This document shows positions 52,296-60,192 of a stretch of DNA of 64,000 bases, in pieces. Origin of the DNA: JAJXZJ01 sp050012855. GTDB lineage: Bacteria; Verrucomicrobiota; Verrucomicrobiia; Limisphaerales; J093. Each line of letters starts with the position of its first letter. Position 1 is the first letter of the stretch. The notes under the pieces were generated by a model. The model was not told the origin of the DNA, ran no database searches, and was given only the letters and a program-made list of their open reading frames with translations. The translations under genes and the position numbers were made by a program. The stretch covers positions 152,731-216,730 of the forward strand of contig JBEKGJ010000001.1 of NCBI GenBank assembly GCA_050012855.1. The letters run 5' to 3'.

Positions 52296-53240
52296 TCAAA
52301 ACATGAAGCTCAGGCTCACCTTAAACAGGACCGGCGCGGCCAGTTGGTTGCCGGTGAAGTTCTGATAAACCGGCAACTCCGCGTCCGCGTAGATTTTCAC
52401 CGGATGAAGGTGGAACTCGACTCCCGGTGAAAGCAGGATGCGTTGGTAGCCTGAAGCCACGGGACTGGCCGCGTTCGCGCCGCGGTCGCTGGTCCGTTCC
52501 GAAAAAATCACCTGCGCCACTGGGGCAATTCGCACGCGCCCCAGCGACAACCCCTGGTAATCAATTCCGACCGCCGTATCGAGTTCGAGGCCGGGACGAT
52601 AGGCATCTTGAATGAGCGCCGGCACGTCCAGTTGCAATTGCGCAAACCAGTCCCAGTGGTTGTCCGTGGTCACGCGGCCGCGATAAAAACCGCCCAGCAG
52701 GACATCGGTGCTGCCGGTGCCGATTTGGGAGTCGCGGTCAACCACGTCGGCGTCGAACGTATGACTGCCCGTCGGCAGTTTCGCTCCGAGGGTGACGCCC
52801 GCCGACATGTCCGCGAACAAACCCGTGTAGATTCCCTCAATCCGAAGGTCGCCAAGCTGACTCCAATTTCGCGACACGAGGTCGCCCGCGTCGTCGGTGG
52901 TCTTGAAGTGGCGGAAATCGTAGGGCAGTTCGGCTTGCACGCCCCAACTGCGGTTGAACATGTATTGAAGACCGAACGTGACAAAATCGGTCTGAATTTC
53001 CTTGTCATCGTTGTTCGCCGCCGGCGCGGGTGACGTGCCGCTCCAATTGCGGTTCTGATCCTGATAGGCGTATTGGACGAAGGCCATCCCGCCGGTGCCG
53101 CTGGGAAACATGGAACTGGTGCCCACGTCAAAAACGCCGCATCCGCAGGCGCAGGCATGAAGCCTGGCCGGCGCGAGCATTACGGCCAACAAACCACCGG
53201 TTGTTTTTGCCATCACTGCCAAGCTAAGATTGATTTTCAT
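52296..53240 (-). CDS. Outer-membrane beta-barrel protein with CACGCG motif
   Basis: A 314-residue exported barrel (signal peptide TGGLLAVMLAPARLHA, final residues VSLSFMF). Directly after the cleavage site the mature N-terminus is CACGCGVFDVGTSSMFP, three cysteines spaced by single residues, as in proteins that capture metal ions. Barrel strands follow (GMAFVQYAYQDQNRNWSG, DFVTFGLQYMFNRSWGVQAE). It belongs to a transporter-like family related to phenol-degradation-type barrels, of unsettled function. It is convergent with the HupE-TonB receptor chimera; together they suggest a metal-handling locus. Confidence 0.78.
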   Translation of the reverse strand: MKINLSLAVMAKTTGGLLAVMLAPARLHACACGCGVFDVGTSSMFPSGTGGMAFVQYAYQDQNRNWSGTSPAPAANNDDKEIQTDFVTFGLQYMFNRSWGVQAELPYDFRHFKTTDDAGDLVSRNWSQLGDLRIEGIYTGLFADMSAGVTLGAKLPTGSHTFDADVVDRDSQIGTGSTDVLLGGFYRGRVTTDNHWDWFAQLQLDVPALIQDAYRPGLELDTAVGIDYQGLSLGRVRIAPVAQVIFSERTSDRGANAASPVASGYQRILLSPGVEFHLHPVKIYADAELPVYQNFTGNQLAAPVLFKVSLSFMF

Positions 53241-53434
53241 TTCTTCAAGATCTCAAGGTTGTGCGAACGCGCCAACGCGCTCTTCTGACCGCCGGGAGGC
53301 CGGGGATCACGAGGCGATCTCCGCCAACCTTGGACTGCACCAGGCCTTGCTGCCCCAGGCCGATGCAGCCGGTCGCATTCCCGCGCAAGTCGAGGCTGAT
53401 CACCGGTGCGGCTGCGCCCGCCGACCGCCGTGCT

Positions 53435-54220
53435 TCACCGGGTGGCGACCCAGTCAATCTGGCGCGCATCGAACACTGGTCCTTCTGTGCACGTCCGCTG
53501 GTATTCCCAGCCGTCGCCAGCCTTGATGGGAATGACGCAGGTGAGGCAAACGCCAACGCCACAACACATGTGTTCGTCCATCGAAAGCTCCGCGGGCACA
53601 TCGAACTCGGCCGCGATCCGGCCCACCGCCTGGAGCAGCGGGGTCGGCCCGCAGGCGAACAGCTTCCGCCCCCGCGCGCCGCGCCGCAATTCCGCCAGCA
53701 ACGGTCCGGTCACCAGCCCTTTTTGGCCGTGGCTGCCGTCCTCGGTCGTAACGCGGACCTCCCAGCCGAGCGCGCGGAATTCGGCTTCGCAAAGGATGTC
53801 CACCCGGCGCCGGCCGCCGACGAAGACGATTCCCCGCTGCGGGGAGCGCTGCGCCAGCAGATGGAGGGCGGCCATGCCGTAACCGCCGGCGACAAGCAGA
53901 GGCACGTTGCCGCCCGGCGTCGGAATGGTGAACCCGTGTCCCAGCGGGCCGATCACGCCCAGTTCCTCGCCGGCTTTCATTACGGACAGCACGTCCGTGC
54001 CCTGGCCCACCGTTTTATAGAGCACCGAGAACGTGTCCCCGATGACCTGAAAGATGCTGAACGGCCGGCGCAACAGGGCCTCGCGGAGGGGCGGGATGCG
54101 AACGTGCGCAAACTGGCCGGGTTGGACCAGCGGTGCGATCTGCGGGGCGCGCACCACGAGCCGGAAATAAGCGTCGGTTTCGCGCTGGTTGGAAATGATC
54201 GTGACGGTTTGCTCAAACAT
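53435..54220 (-). CDS. pyrK: Dihydroorotate dehydrogenase electron-transfer subunit-like (PyrK)
   Basis: A 261-residue FAD/2Fe-2S ferredoxin reductase-type protein. The start at 54220 (MFEQTVTIISNQRETDAYFR) is preferred over one 13 codons earlier. FAD-binding RRPFSIFQV (about 59-67), NAD region VPLLVAGGYGMAALHLLAQR (about 105-124), and the C-terminal 2Fe-2S site SMDEHMCCGVGVCLTCVIPI with a fourth Cys in YQRTCTEGPVF. PyrK partners with PyrD in NAD-dependent pyrimidine synthesis; no pyrD is adjacent, so the electron acceptor partner is elsewhere or the protein serves another enzyme. A 22-codon frame (54213-54281) ends by overlapping this start codon and could couple translation. Confidence 0.88.
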   Translation of the reverse strand: MFEQTVTIISNQRETDAYFRLVVRAPQIAPLVQPGQFAHVRIPPLREALLRRPFSIFQVIGDTFSVLYKTVGQGTDVLSVMKAGEELGVIGPLGHGFTIPTPGGNVPLLVAGGYGMAALHLLAQRSPQRGIVFVGGRRRVDILCEAEFRALGWEVRVTTEDGSHGQKGLVTGPLLAELRRGARGRKLFACGPTPLLQAVGRIAAEFDVPAELSMDEHMCCGVGVCLTCVIPIKAGDGWEYQRTCTEGPVFDARQIDWVATR

Positions 54221-54281
54221 CGCCACCCCGAGCATGGGCGGCCGTGGCCGGTGAGTCAATGACGCTCAGGTTGATGCTCAT
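54213..54281 (-). other. Possible 22-codon leader overlapping pyrK start
   Basis: MSINLSVIDSPATAAHARGG then DV and a TGA that overlaps the ATGTTTGAG of pyrK. Such arrangements can couple translation, but a chance frame is possible. Confidence 0.22.
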
Positions 54282-54385
54282 TTCGGCGAGCTTCGGCCAG
54301 GCGCTCAGGGCGCGCACCGGGATGGCGGTGAGGCGACGGCACAGTCCCGCCCCTCGACCAACCGCCAGGCGCCGGCAACGGACAA

Positions 54386-54560
54386 TCACGGTTGTACGGG
54401 CGAAACCAACCGATCATAGCAGGCCGGGAAACTCGCGGTGTCTGGATCAAAGGCCCCGAGCAATCCGGTCACGACCGGCGCAGGAACGTCCACCAGCTTC
54501 TGCCAACTGCCCGTTGGCATCCCCGAATCCCAGGGGTGCCGGACCGGATTTCCAGGCGCG
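54386..54560 (-). pseudogene. C-terminal remnant of a secreted protein
   Basis: The minus strand reads SGMPTGSWQKLVDVPAPVVT, then GLLGAFDPDTASFPACYDRL and VSPVQP before a stop at 54386. This resembles the terminal module of secreted proteins in this phylum (pattern GVLGxxDxxAxxxPxRFYRxVxP). No start or upstream domain is found in the 54283-54626 gap, so I read it as a remnant. Confidence 0.4.
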
Positions 54561-54626
54561 GCCGTTGAACGCGCGCCCATCCCGGCCGCCTCCAGCCAGC
54601 GCCGTGTCGGGCCGCACCAGCCCCGT

Positions 54627-55046
54627 TTAGCGGGGAAGTTCGTGCAGGCCGATGACCGCACCGAGGGGGTCCTGGATCACAGCAACGCGGCCGACTTCGC
54701 CGATGGCCATCACCGGCATCAGCGCCTTGGCCCCCAGCTCGACGGCTTTGGCCAGGGAAACGTCGGCGTCCTTGACGACGACATAGGGTATCCAGTGAGT
54801 CGGCACGCCCGGCGCCGGGGCCGCCATCATTCCACCCACGCCCGGGTCGGTCGCGTTGGCCGCGTCGGTCTTGAACACCATGTACGGCGGTTCATCGGTG
54901 GGTCCCCCCGGGACGACAAACGGGACCGTCTGCCAGCCAAAGAGCTTCCCGTAGAAACTCGCGGAAGACGTGGGGTCGGCGGTGGTCAGCTCGTTCCAAC
55001 TGATGTGGCCGGGTTTGGGGCTCATGGGTGTCTCGTTGTCGCTCAT
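54627..55046 (-). CDS. VOC family (glyoxalase-like) protein
   Basis: A 139-residue member of the vicinal oxygen chelate superfamily. GHISWNELTTADPTSSASFYGKLFGW (about 13-38) and VAVIQDPLGAVIGLHELP at the end are typical of the double betaalphabetabetabeta fold. PYVVVKDADVSLAKAVELGAKAL fits the second half. Members act as dioxygenases, isomerases or resistance proteins; the metal ligands are not clear and the substrate is unknown. It is a single gene next to a repeat-rich gap. Confidence 0.88.
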   Translation of the reverse strand: MSDNETPMSPKPGHISWNELTTADPTSSASFYGKLFGWQTVPFVVPGGPTDEPPYMVFKTDAANATDPGVGGMMAAPAPGVPTHWIPYVVVKDADVSLAKAVELGAKALMPVMAIGEVGRVAVIQDPLGAVIGLHELPR

Positions 55047-55154
55047 GGGGTGTGGTGGTTTCAGGTTCGCAGTGCATGGGCCCCGCGGCTTCGCGTCGCA
55101 CCGCCGGGGCCAATGGCCGTCAAGTTACCTCACGAGTTTCACAGACGCAAATGG

Positions 55155-55436
55155 CCGGTAGTGTCGTAATTTGACTTGTCGGTGGGGGCGAGCGCCTGTC
55201 TGCGTACCCGCACGGGCAGATCCCCGCGAGCTGGCTCGTCAGAGCCTCACCAAATCACGGCGCGGGCGGCACGGTCACCGTCGCGGAGGGGGGACGGGGT
55301 TGCGGGCGGGGCGGGGCGGGGAAACGTGTTCAGGGCAAGTAGTGTCCTAATTCCAATTTTCGGTGCGGGGCGACGGCATTCATTTCGCCAGGAGCTCCGC
55401 CTTCAGGCGGCCCCAACCGGCTGAAGCCGGCACTCC
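55155..55436. repeat. Cluster of dispersed repeats
   Basis: Three units follow one another in the 55047-55549 gap: gtagtgtcgtaatttg with ggtgggggcgagcgcctgt (from 55155), agtagtgtcctaattc (from 55341), and the palindromic REP ggagctccgccttcaggcgg (55391) with ccggctgaagccggcactcc. Each family has other copies in the window. No gene lies between them. Confidence 0.65.
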
Positions 55437-55549
55437 AAACTCCGTTCCATCGTGGAAATCCGGACACGGCTTTCGGGCGGGATTGCTTGCACCGGGACGC
55501 GGGTTTCGGTTACGAATGGGCAAATACAGCCCCATCCGGCTGTGACCCG

Positions 55550-56728
55550 ATGAACGAAGCCGAGACAACACCCCAGGCGGCCGCCGCGCGAGCGGCGGCG
55601 AACCCAGCCGACCCGACCGCACGCACCCCGCTCCAGGTCATTCACCTTCCCAACGGCAGTTTTCGCGAGGCTTTCATCACCATCCCCGCGCTCGGCCGGG
55701 AAGAGCCGGCCGATCTCTTCCAGCGGCTTTATGACTTTCTGGATGACAATCCGGGCTGGCACATCGCGCGCCAGGACGTCTTCGGTGTCGTCGGCGACCT
55801 GCGCACGTGTCATCCGCCCAAGTCGTTCCGCTTGAACGGAGCCGAATGGCCGGTCACCTGGGTCGTCGAGGGCAACGGTTACGGCAACCCCGTGGCGGGC
55901 ATTCAGGTCCACGCCGTGGCCGGCGTGCCGGTGCAAGCGGTCCGCGTCGGCGGACACACGGTCGGCACCGTGTTTGAAGACGCGGCGGCGCGCTATTGCG
56001 TGCTGGGCGGACTGCGGCCAGCCACCGCTTCCGGCACTCGGCCGGACCAGGTCCGCGAAACCTTCGACTTGATCGAGACGGCGCTGGCGCAAGTCGGAAT
56101 GGATTTTTCCCGGGTGTTTCGGACCTGGTTTTACCTCGACAACATCCTCGACTGGTACGGCGAATTCAACCAGGTGCGGAATGAGTTTTTCCAGCGGCGC
56201 AAGGTGTATGACGGTCTGGTGCCGGCGAGCACCGGCATCGGCGGCAGCAATTCCGCCGGCACCGCGCTGGTCGCGGACGTGCTGGCCATCGAACCGCGCG
56301 ATCCCCGGGTGCGGCTGGAGGCCGTGCCCTCCCCGCTCCAATGCCCGGCGCTGGAGTACGGCAGCTCGTTTAGCCGCGCCGTGGAATTGTCGCTGCCCGG
56401 ACAGCGACGGATCTCGATCTCCGGTACCGCCAGCATTGCACCCGGCGGCGCCACGGCCCACGTCGGCGATGTCGAAAAGCAGGTCGCCCTGACCATGGAC
56501 GTCGTCGCCGCCATCCTGCGCTCACGCCAGATGGACTGGGCGGACGTGACCCGCGCGATCGGCTATCTCAAGCACGCCGAGGACGCGCTGGCCTTCGATC
56601 TTTATTGCACGAGGAACCGTTTGCCACCGCTGCCGGTGATCATCGCCAAAAACGACATCTGTCGCGACGACCTCCTCTTCGAGATCGAAGTGGACGCGGC
56701 GAAGGTCGAACCAGGCGCGACCCACTGA
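55550..56728 (+). CDS. Rid-family / FkbO-Hyg5 chorismatase-like protein
   Basis: A 392-residue protein with the start at 55550 (MNEAETTPQAAAARAAANPA). The N-terminal half (FREAFITIPALGREEPADLF, NGAEWPVTWVVEGNGYG) and C-terminal half (ETALAQVGMDFSRVFRTWFY, RAVELSLPGQRRISISGTAS, GDVEKQVALTMDVVAAILR) correspond to the two halves of the Rid/YjgF-like trimer fold found in chorismatases and related proteins. Whether it has chorismatase, deaminase or another activity is not shown by the sequence. It is alone, preceded by a run of repeats. Confidence 0.75.
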   Translation: MNEAETTPQAAAARAAANPADPTARTPLQVIHLPNGSFREAFITIPALGREEPADLFQRLYDFLDDNPGWHIARQDVFGVVGDLRTCHPPKSFRLNGAEWPVTWVVEGNGYGNPVAGIQVHAVAGVPVQAVRVGGHTVGTVFEDAAARYCVLGGLRPATASGTRPDQVRETFDLIETALAQVGMDFSRVFRTWFYLDNILDWYGEFNQVRNEFFQRRKVYDGLVPASTGIGGSNSAGTALVADVLAIEPRDPRVRLEAVPSPLQCPALEYGSSFSRAVELSLPGQRRISISGTASIAPGGATAHVGDVEKQVALTMDVVAAILRSRQMDWADVTRAIGYLKHAEDALAFDLYCTRNRLPPLPVIIAKNDICRDDLLFEIEVDAAKVEPGATH

Positions 56729-56772
56729 CCCGCGCGGCCAGGAACCACGTCACCCACGCTGCGCTGTCCGGC

Positions 56773-58335
56773 TCAGGGTTTGGTCGGGGCCGCGCCGGCG
56801 CTGCCTTCCCGCGATGTCCGTTCGTTCAAGCCCGCGAGCAGGACTGCCACGCGGTCGAGTTCGGCGCCCGTACTCCGGGAAATGCTTGCAGCGGGTTCGC
56901 CGTTGAGCAGGAGCGCGAAGGCGAGCCGTTCGCCGGCCCTGGTCGCGACATAACCGGAAAGGGCTTGAACGCCTGTGAAAGAGCCGGTCTTGGCCCGCAC
57001 GTTTCCTTCTGCCGGCGTCCCGGTCATCCGCTGCTTCAACGTGCCGTCCACGCCCGCCACCGGCAGACCATCCCGGAAGACCGCCGCACGCGGGCTCCGG
57101 TCCATGAACTGCAGCAGGCGGACCAGGGCCGCCGCGGTGACGGTGTTGCGCCGCGACAAACCGGAGCCTTCCTCGAATCGCACCGTGGCCGGCGGGATGC
57201 CCGCCTCCGCCAGGAAAGCCGCCAGCGCCTGCAAACCTGCATCCACGGTCGCCACCGGGGGCGCATTGGTTCCGCCGGCATGGGCTTGTTCCGCGGCCCC
57301 CACCTGGAGCAGCAACAGTTGAGCGTACAGATTTTGGGATGACTTCAACATGCGCGCCAGCAACTCGCCCAGGGGCGGCGAGGTCACGGCCGCCAGTTCG
57401 ATCCGGAGAGCAGTCGTTTGCGGCCGCGCGGCCCACGAGGTCTCGTCCATGACCTGAACGCTGCCGGCGACGACGACCCCCTGGCGCCGCAGTTCTTCGC
57501 GGAACCGTTCTCCGCACCAACGCGCCGGTTGCGGCACGGCAATCGCCTCGCTCTCCGCGCGTCCGCCCAGCGCCACTCGCCCCGCCACGCGCAAAACGCT
57601 CCCGCCCGTTTCACGCTCGAACGTGATGCCGTGCGCCCCGCCCGCCGCCACTGTCCGCGTCAGGTTGCTGATCACGAGGAATGACACCGGCAGTTGGACC
57701 ACCACGAGCCCCGGCTTGCCCTCGGCCGCGCCGGGCCGAGCCGACAGGACCGTGGCGTTGGCATTGAGCGTGAGCGGGCTCACTTCCGGGGCATAGGCGA
57801 AAATGCGGTCTTCGGCCTCCCAGCCGGCGCCGGTCGTGGGACCGCGAAAGCAACTCACATCGGCCAGCAGGTCGCCGGTTACGCGTCGAACGCCGGCAGC
57901 CCTCACCGCGCGTGCCAGGACGGCGAGTGAACGGCCGGTCAAAGTCGGATCGCCGCGCCCAACCAGAATGAGGTCGCCGTGAAGTGTGCCGTTGGTGTCG
58001 GGCGGCGCGACGGCTTCAACTGACGTGCGAATCCGGAAATCGGGACCGAGCCGCTGGAGCGCCAGGGCGGCCGTGAACAGCTTGGCGTTCGAGGCGGGAA
58101 TGAACGTCTCGTTGGCGCGCTGCGCAAAAATGATTTCGCCGCTGTCGAGGGAAACGACCTCGATGCCCCAACGCGCCGAAGCGAACCGCGATTCCGCCGT
58201 CAGGGCGGCGATGCGGACCCTCACGCCAGCGAGGCTGTCGGCCGGTTGCGCGCCGGCAGCCCGGGCCAGCAGCAGCCCGGCGACCCAGACAAGGCCGCCC
58301 CACCGGAACCGGCGAACCTTGTGCGGCAGGCTCAT
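56773..58335 (-). CDS. dacB: D-alanyl-D-alanine carboxypeptidase/endopeptidase (PBP4, S13)
   Basis: A 520-residue exported peptidoglycan hydrolase. Signal peptide GGLVWVAGLLLARAAGA. The nucleophile motif is FIPASNAKLFTAALAL (Ser-x-x-Lys, about 79-95), the SxN motif is in MLKSSQNLYAQLLLL (about 333-347), and the KTG triad is in NVRAKTGSFTGVQALSGY (about 452-469). The characteristic insertion between the first and second motifs (about 100-310) of class S13 is present. It trims D-Ala cross-links in the periplasm. The upstream overlapping neighbours are not in the same operon. Confidence 0.93.
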   Translation of the reverse strand: MSLPHKVRRFRWGGLVWVAGLLLARAAGAQPADSLAGVRVRIAALTAESRFASARWGIEVVSLDSGEIIFAQRANETFIPASNAKLFTAALALQRLGPDFRIRTSVEAVAPPDTNGTLHGDLILVGRGDPTLTGRSLAVLARAVRAAGVRRVTGDLLADVSCFRGPTTGAGWEAEDRIFAYAPEVSPLTLNANATVLSARPGAAEGKPGLVVVQLPVSFLVISNLTRTVAAGGAHGITFERETGGSVLRVAGRVALGGRAESEAIAVPQPARWCGERFREELRRQGVVVAGSVQVMDETSWAARPQTTALRIELAAVTSPPLGELLARMLKSSQNLYAQLLLLQVGAAEQAHAGGTNAPPVATVDAGLQALAAFLAEAGIPPATVRFEEGSGLSRRNTVTAAALVRLLQFMDRSPRAAVFRDGLPVAGVDGTLKQRMTGTPAEGNVRAKTGSFTGVQALSGYVATRAGERLAFALLLNGEPAASISRSTGAELDRVAVLLAGLNERTSREGSAGAAPTKP

Positions 58336-58354
58336 GCCAGGCGCCCGGTGTCGG

Positions 58355-59011
58355 TCAGGCGAGTTCGAGCACCGCCTGCACCAGCTTGTTGATGCCGGCC
58401 TCGGCCTCGGTGATCCGACTGGCGAGCATGTAGGCCGGCGTGGTGACGATCTTCAGCCGGCGGTCCACGACGATGTTGCGGACGTTGCAGTTGACATGCT
58501 GGCCGCCCGAGCTTTCAAGCGCCTGCGCGGTTCCGGCGTCCGTGCCAATGGTGAACTCGACCTTCTCCGGTCCAAACAACGCGGCGGCGATCGCCGGCGC
58601 GATGCAGATGAAACCGACCGGCTTGCCCGCCTGGTGGGCCTCGCGCATGACCCGGGCCACGTCCGGGTTCACGGTAAAATTCGGTCCGGCGAGCGCGAAC
58701 GTGGAAAGGTTTTTCGCCGCGCCAAAACCACCCGGCAGGATGACCGCGTCCACATCGCGAACGTTGAGCTGGCTCAAAGGAACAATCTGTCCCCGGGCGA
58801 TACGGGCGGATTCCACCAGCACGTTGCGGGTTTCACCGGGCACCGGCTGCTGGGTGCGATGGTTGATCACATGATGTTGCGGCACGTCGGGCGCGGCGCA
58901 CACGACCTGGGCATTGGCGCGATCCAACGCCAGCAGGGTCAGCACCGATTCGTGGATTTCCGCCCCGTCGAAGACTCCGCAGCCGGAAAGGATGACAGCG
59001 ACTTTCTTCAT
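58355..59011 (-). CDS. elbB: ElbB-like isoprenoid-biosynthesis-associated glyoxalase
   Basis: A 218-residue DJ-1/PfpI superfamily protein. The start at 59011 (MKKVAVILSGCGVFDGAEIH) is the family start. GCGVFDGAEIHESVLTLLAL, VILPGGFGAAKNLSTFA (about 92-108), AGKPVGFICIAPAIAAALFG with the nucleophile Cys (about 139) and NIVVDRRLKIVTTPAYML are present. ElbB has been linked to glyoxalase III activity and isoprenoid synthesis. The start codon is 20 bases downstream of the repeat that precedes it. Confidence 0.92.
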   Translation of the reverse strand: MKKVAVILSGCGVFDGAEIHESVLTLLALDRANAQVVCAAPDVPQHHVINHRTQQPVPGETRNVLVESARIARGQIVPLSQLNVRDVDAVILPGGFGAAKNLSTFALAGPNFTVNPDVARVMREAHQAGKPVGFICIAPAIAAALFGPEKVEFTIGTDAGTAQALESSGGQHVNCNVRNIVVDRRLKIVTTPAYMLASRITEAEAGINKLVQAVLELA

Positions 59012-59089
59012 GGCCTCACCGTAGAAGAATCCGCTGGCCGGCGCAAGGCGCGGATCGCCAAGCGAATCTGCGTTCCCGATAGGGCGGTG

Positions 59090-59230
59090 GAGCGTCCCCG
59101 CGAGCCGGCGGACAAGTTGAGAGGGTGGTGAGTTGAGAGTTGAGGCCGGTGGGGCGAGCGTCGCCGCGAGCCGAGACACGAACCTTCACGAATTGGACAC
59201 TCGAAGATCGAAACTCGCAATTCTCTGGTC
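59090..59230. repeat. Dispersed repeat copies upstream of elbB
   Basis: Two copies of the ggtggggcgagcgt / cgcgagccg unit (near 59090 and 59147), followed by the degenerate tract gaagatcgaaactcgcaatt, which also occurs at 29391-29425. Confidence 0.6.
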
Positions 59231-59235
59231 GCGGA

Positions 59236-60192
59236 TCAGCGGCCGGTCAGGCCAAGGAGGTAGGCGAGGACAAGCTCCGGCAACTCCCGGCTGTAGCCAC
59301 CCTCGAGGATGCTGAACACGGGCGCGCCCAATTCGCGGAACGAGGCACCCAGCCAGCGATAGTCCTCGACCTCCAGCTTCCCCTGGCCCACCGGGTCGCC
59401 GCAAAACGCGTCGAAGCCGGCGGAAATCCCGACGATGCCGGGCCGGAAACGCCGCAATCCGTCGAGCCCGGCGGCGAGCGCGTCCCGGTATTCGCCGCGC
59501 GTGGCATGCGGCCGCACCGGATAATTGAAGGCGTTCCCCCGCGACGCATCGCCCGTTTGTGGATAAGAGGGAAACTGATGGACGGAAAAAAACGCGCAGC
59601 CCGGACGATCCAGCAGGATCTCCTCCGTGCCGTTGCCGTGGTGCGTGTCGAAGTCGAACACGGCGACCCGGCCGACATTGAGCGCCAGCGCTTCAAGGGC
59701 GGCGATGGCGACCGAATTGAGGTAGCAGAATCCCATGGCGCGATCGCGCATGGCGTGATGGCCGGGCGGACGCAACAGACTGAAGGCCGTCTCACCGACC
59801 AGCGCGGCTTGAAAGGCGCGCAAGGCGCCACCCGCGCTGCGCTCCGCATGGACGCGGATCTCGGGATGGGCGGGCGTGTCGGCGTCGAAATCGCGCGGCA
59901 GCAGGAGGCGTTCAAGCAGGGCCGGCGAATGCGCGCGCAACAATTGCTCCCGGGTCACGGGCGCCGGTTCGGCCCACGCCACCGACAGGAGCCGCTGTTC
60001 TCGCAGTCGTTCCATGGTCCGCCGCACGCGCGCCGGATGCTCCGGATGTCCCGCGTCGTGGTACGCCAGACAACGGACGTCAGCGATGATCGTGACCGGC
60101 GGCGTAGCGGCCGACGCCTCGCCGGCGGACCCGGCCGCGGGCTGGTTAACGGCCGGAACCGACGGGACGCGCGGCGGATGGTCGTGACTCAT
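59236..60192 (-). CDS. Histone-deacetylase-family (class II-like) deacylase
   Basis: A 318-residue zinc deacetylase-fold protein. Residues about 1-34 are an Ala/Pro-rich extension. LAYHDAGHPEHPARVRRTME (about 43-62), the catalytic His pair in LLRPPGHHAMRDRAMGFCYLNS (about 139-160), zinc Asp in VFDFDTHHGNGTEEILLDRP (about 177-196), SAGFDAFCGDP (about 258-268) and the Tyr of EGGYSRELPEL (about 297-307) are all intact. In bacteria such enzymes remove acetyl or other groups from polyamines or small amides. The start overlaps the stop of the Cys-rich gene by 4 bases. Confidence 0.93.
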   Translation of the reverse strand: MSHDHPPRVPSVPAVNQPAAGSAGEASAATPPVTIIADVRCLAYHDAGHPEHPARVRRTMERLREQRLLSVAWAEPAPVTREQLLRAHSPALLERLLLPRDFDADTPAHPEIRVHAERSAGGALRAFQAALVGETAFSLLRPPGHHAMRDRAMGFCYLNSVAIAALEALALNVGRVAVFDFDTHHGNGTEEILLDRPGCAFFSVHQFPSYPQTGDASRGNAFNYPVRPHATRGEYRDALAAGLDGLRRFRPGIVGISAGFDAFCGDPVGQGKLEVEDYRWLGASFRELGAPVFSILEGGYSRELPELVLAYLLGLTGR

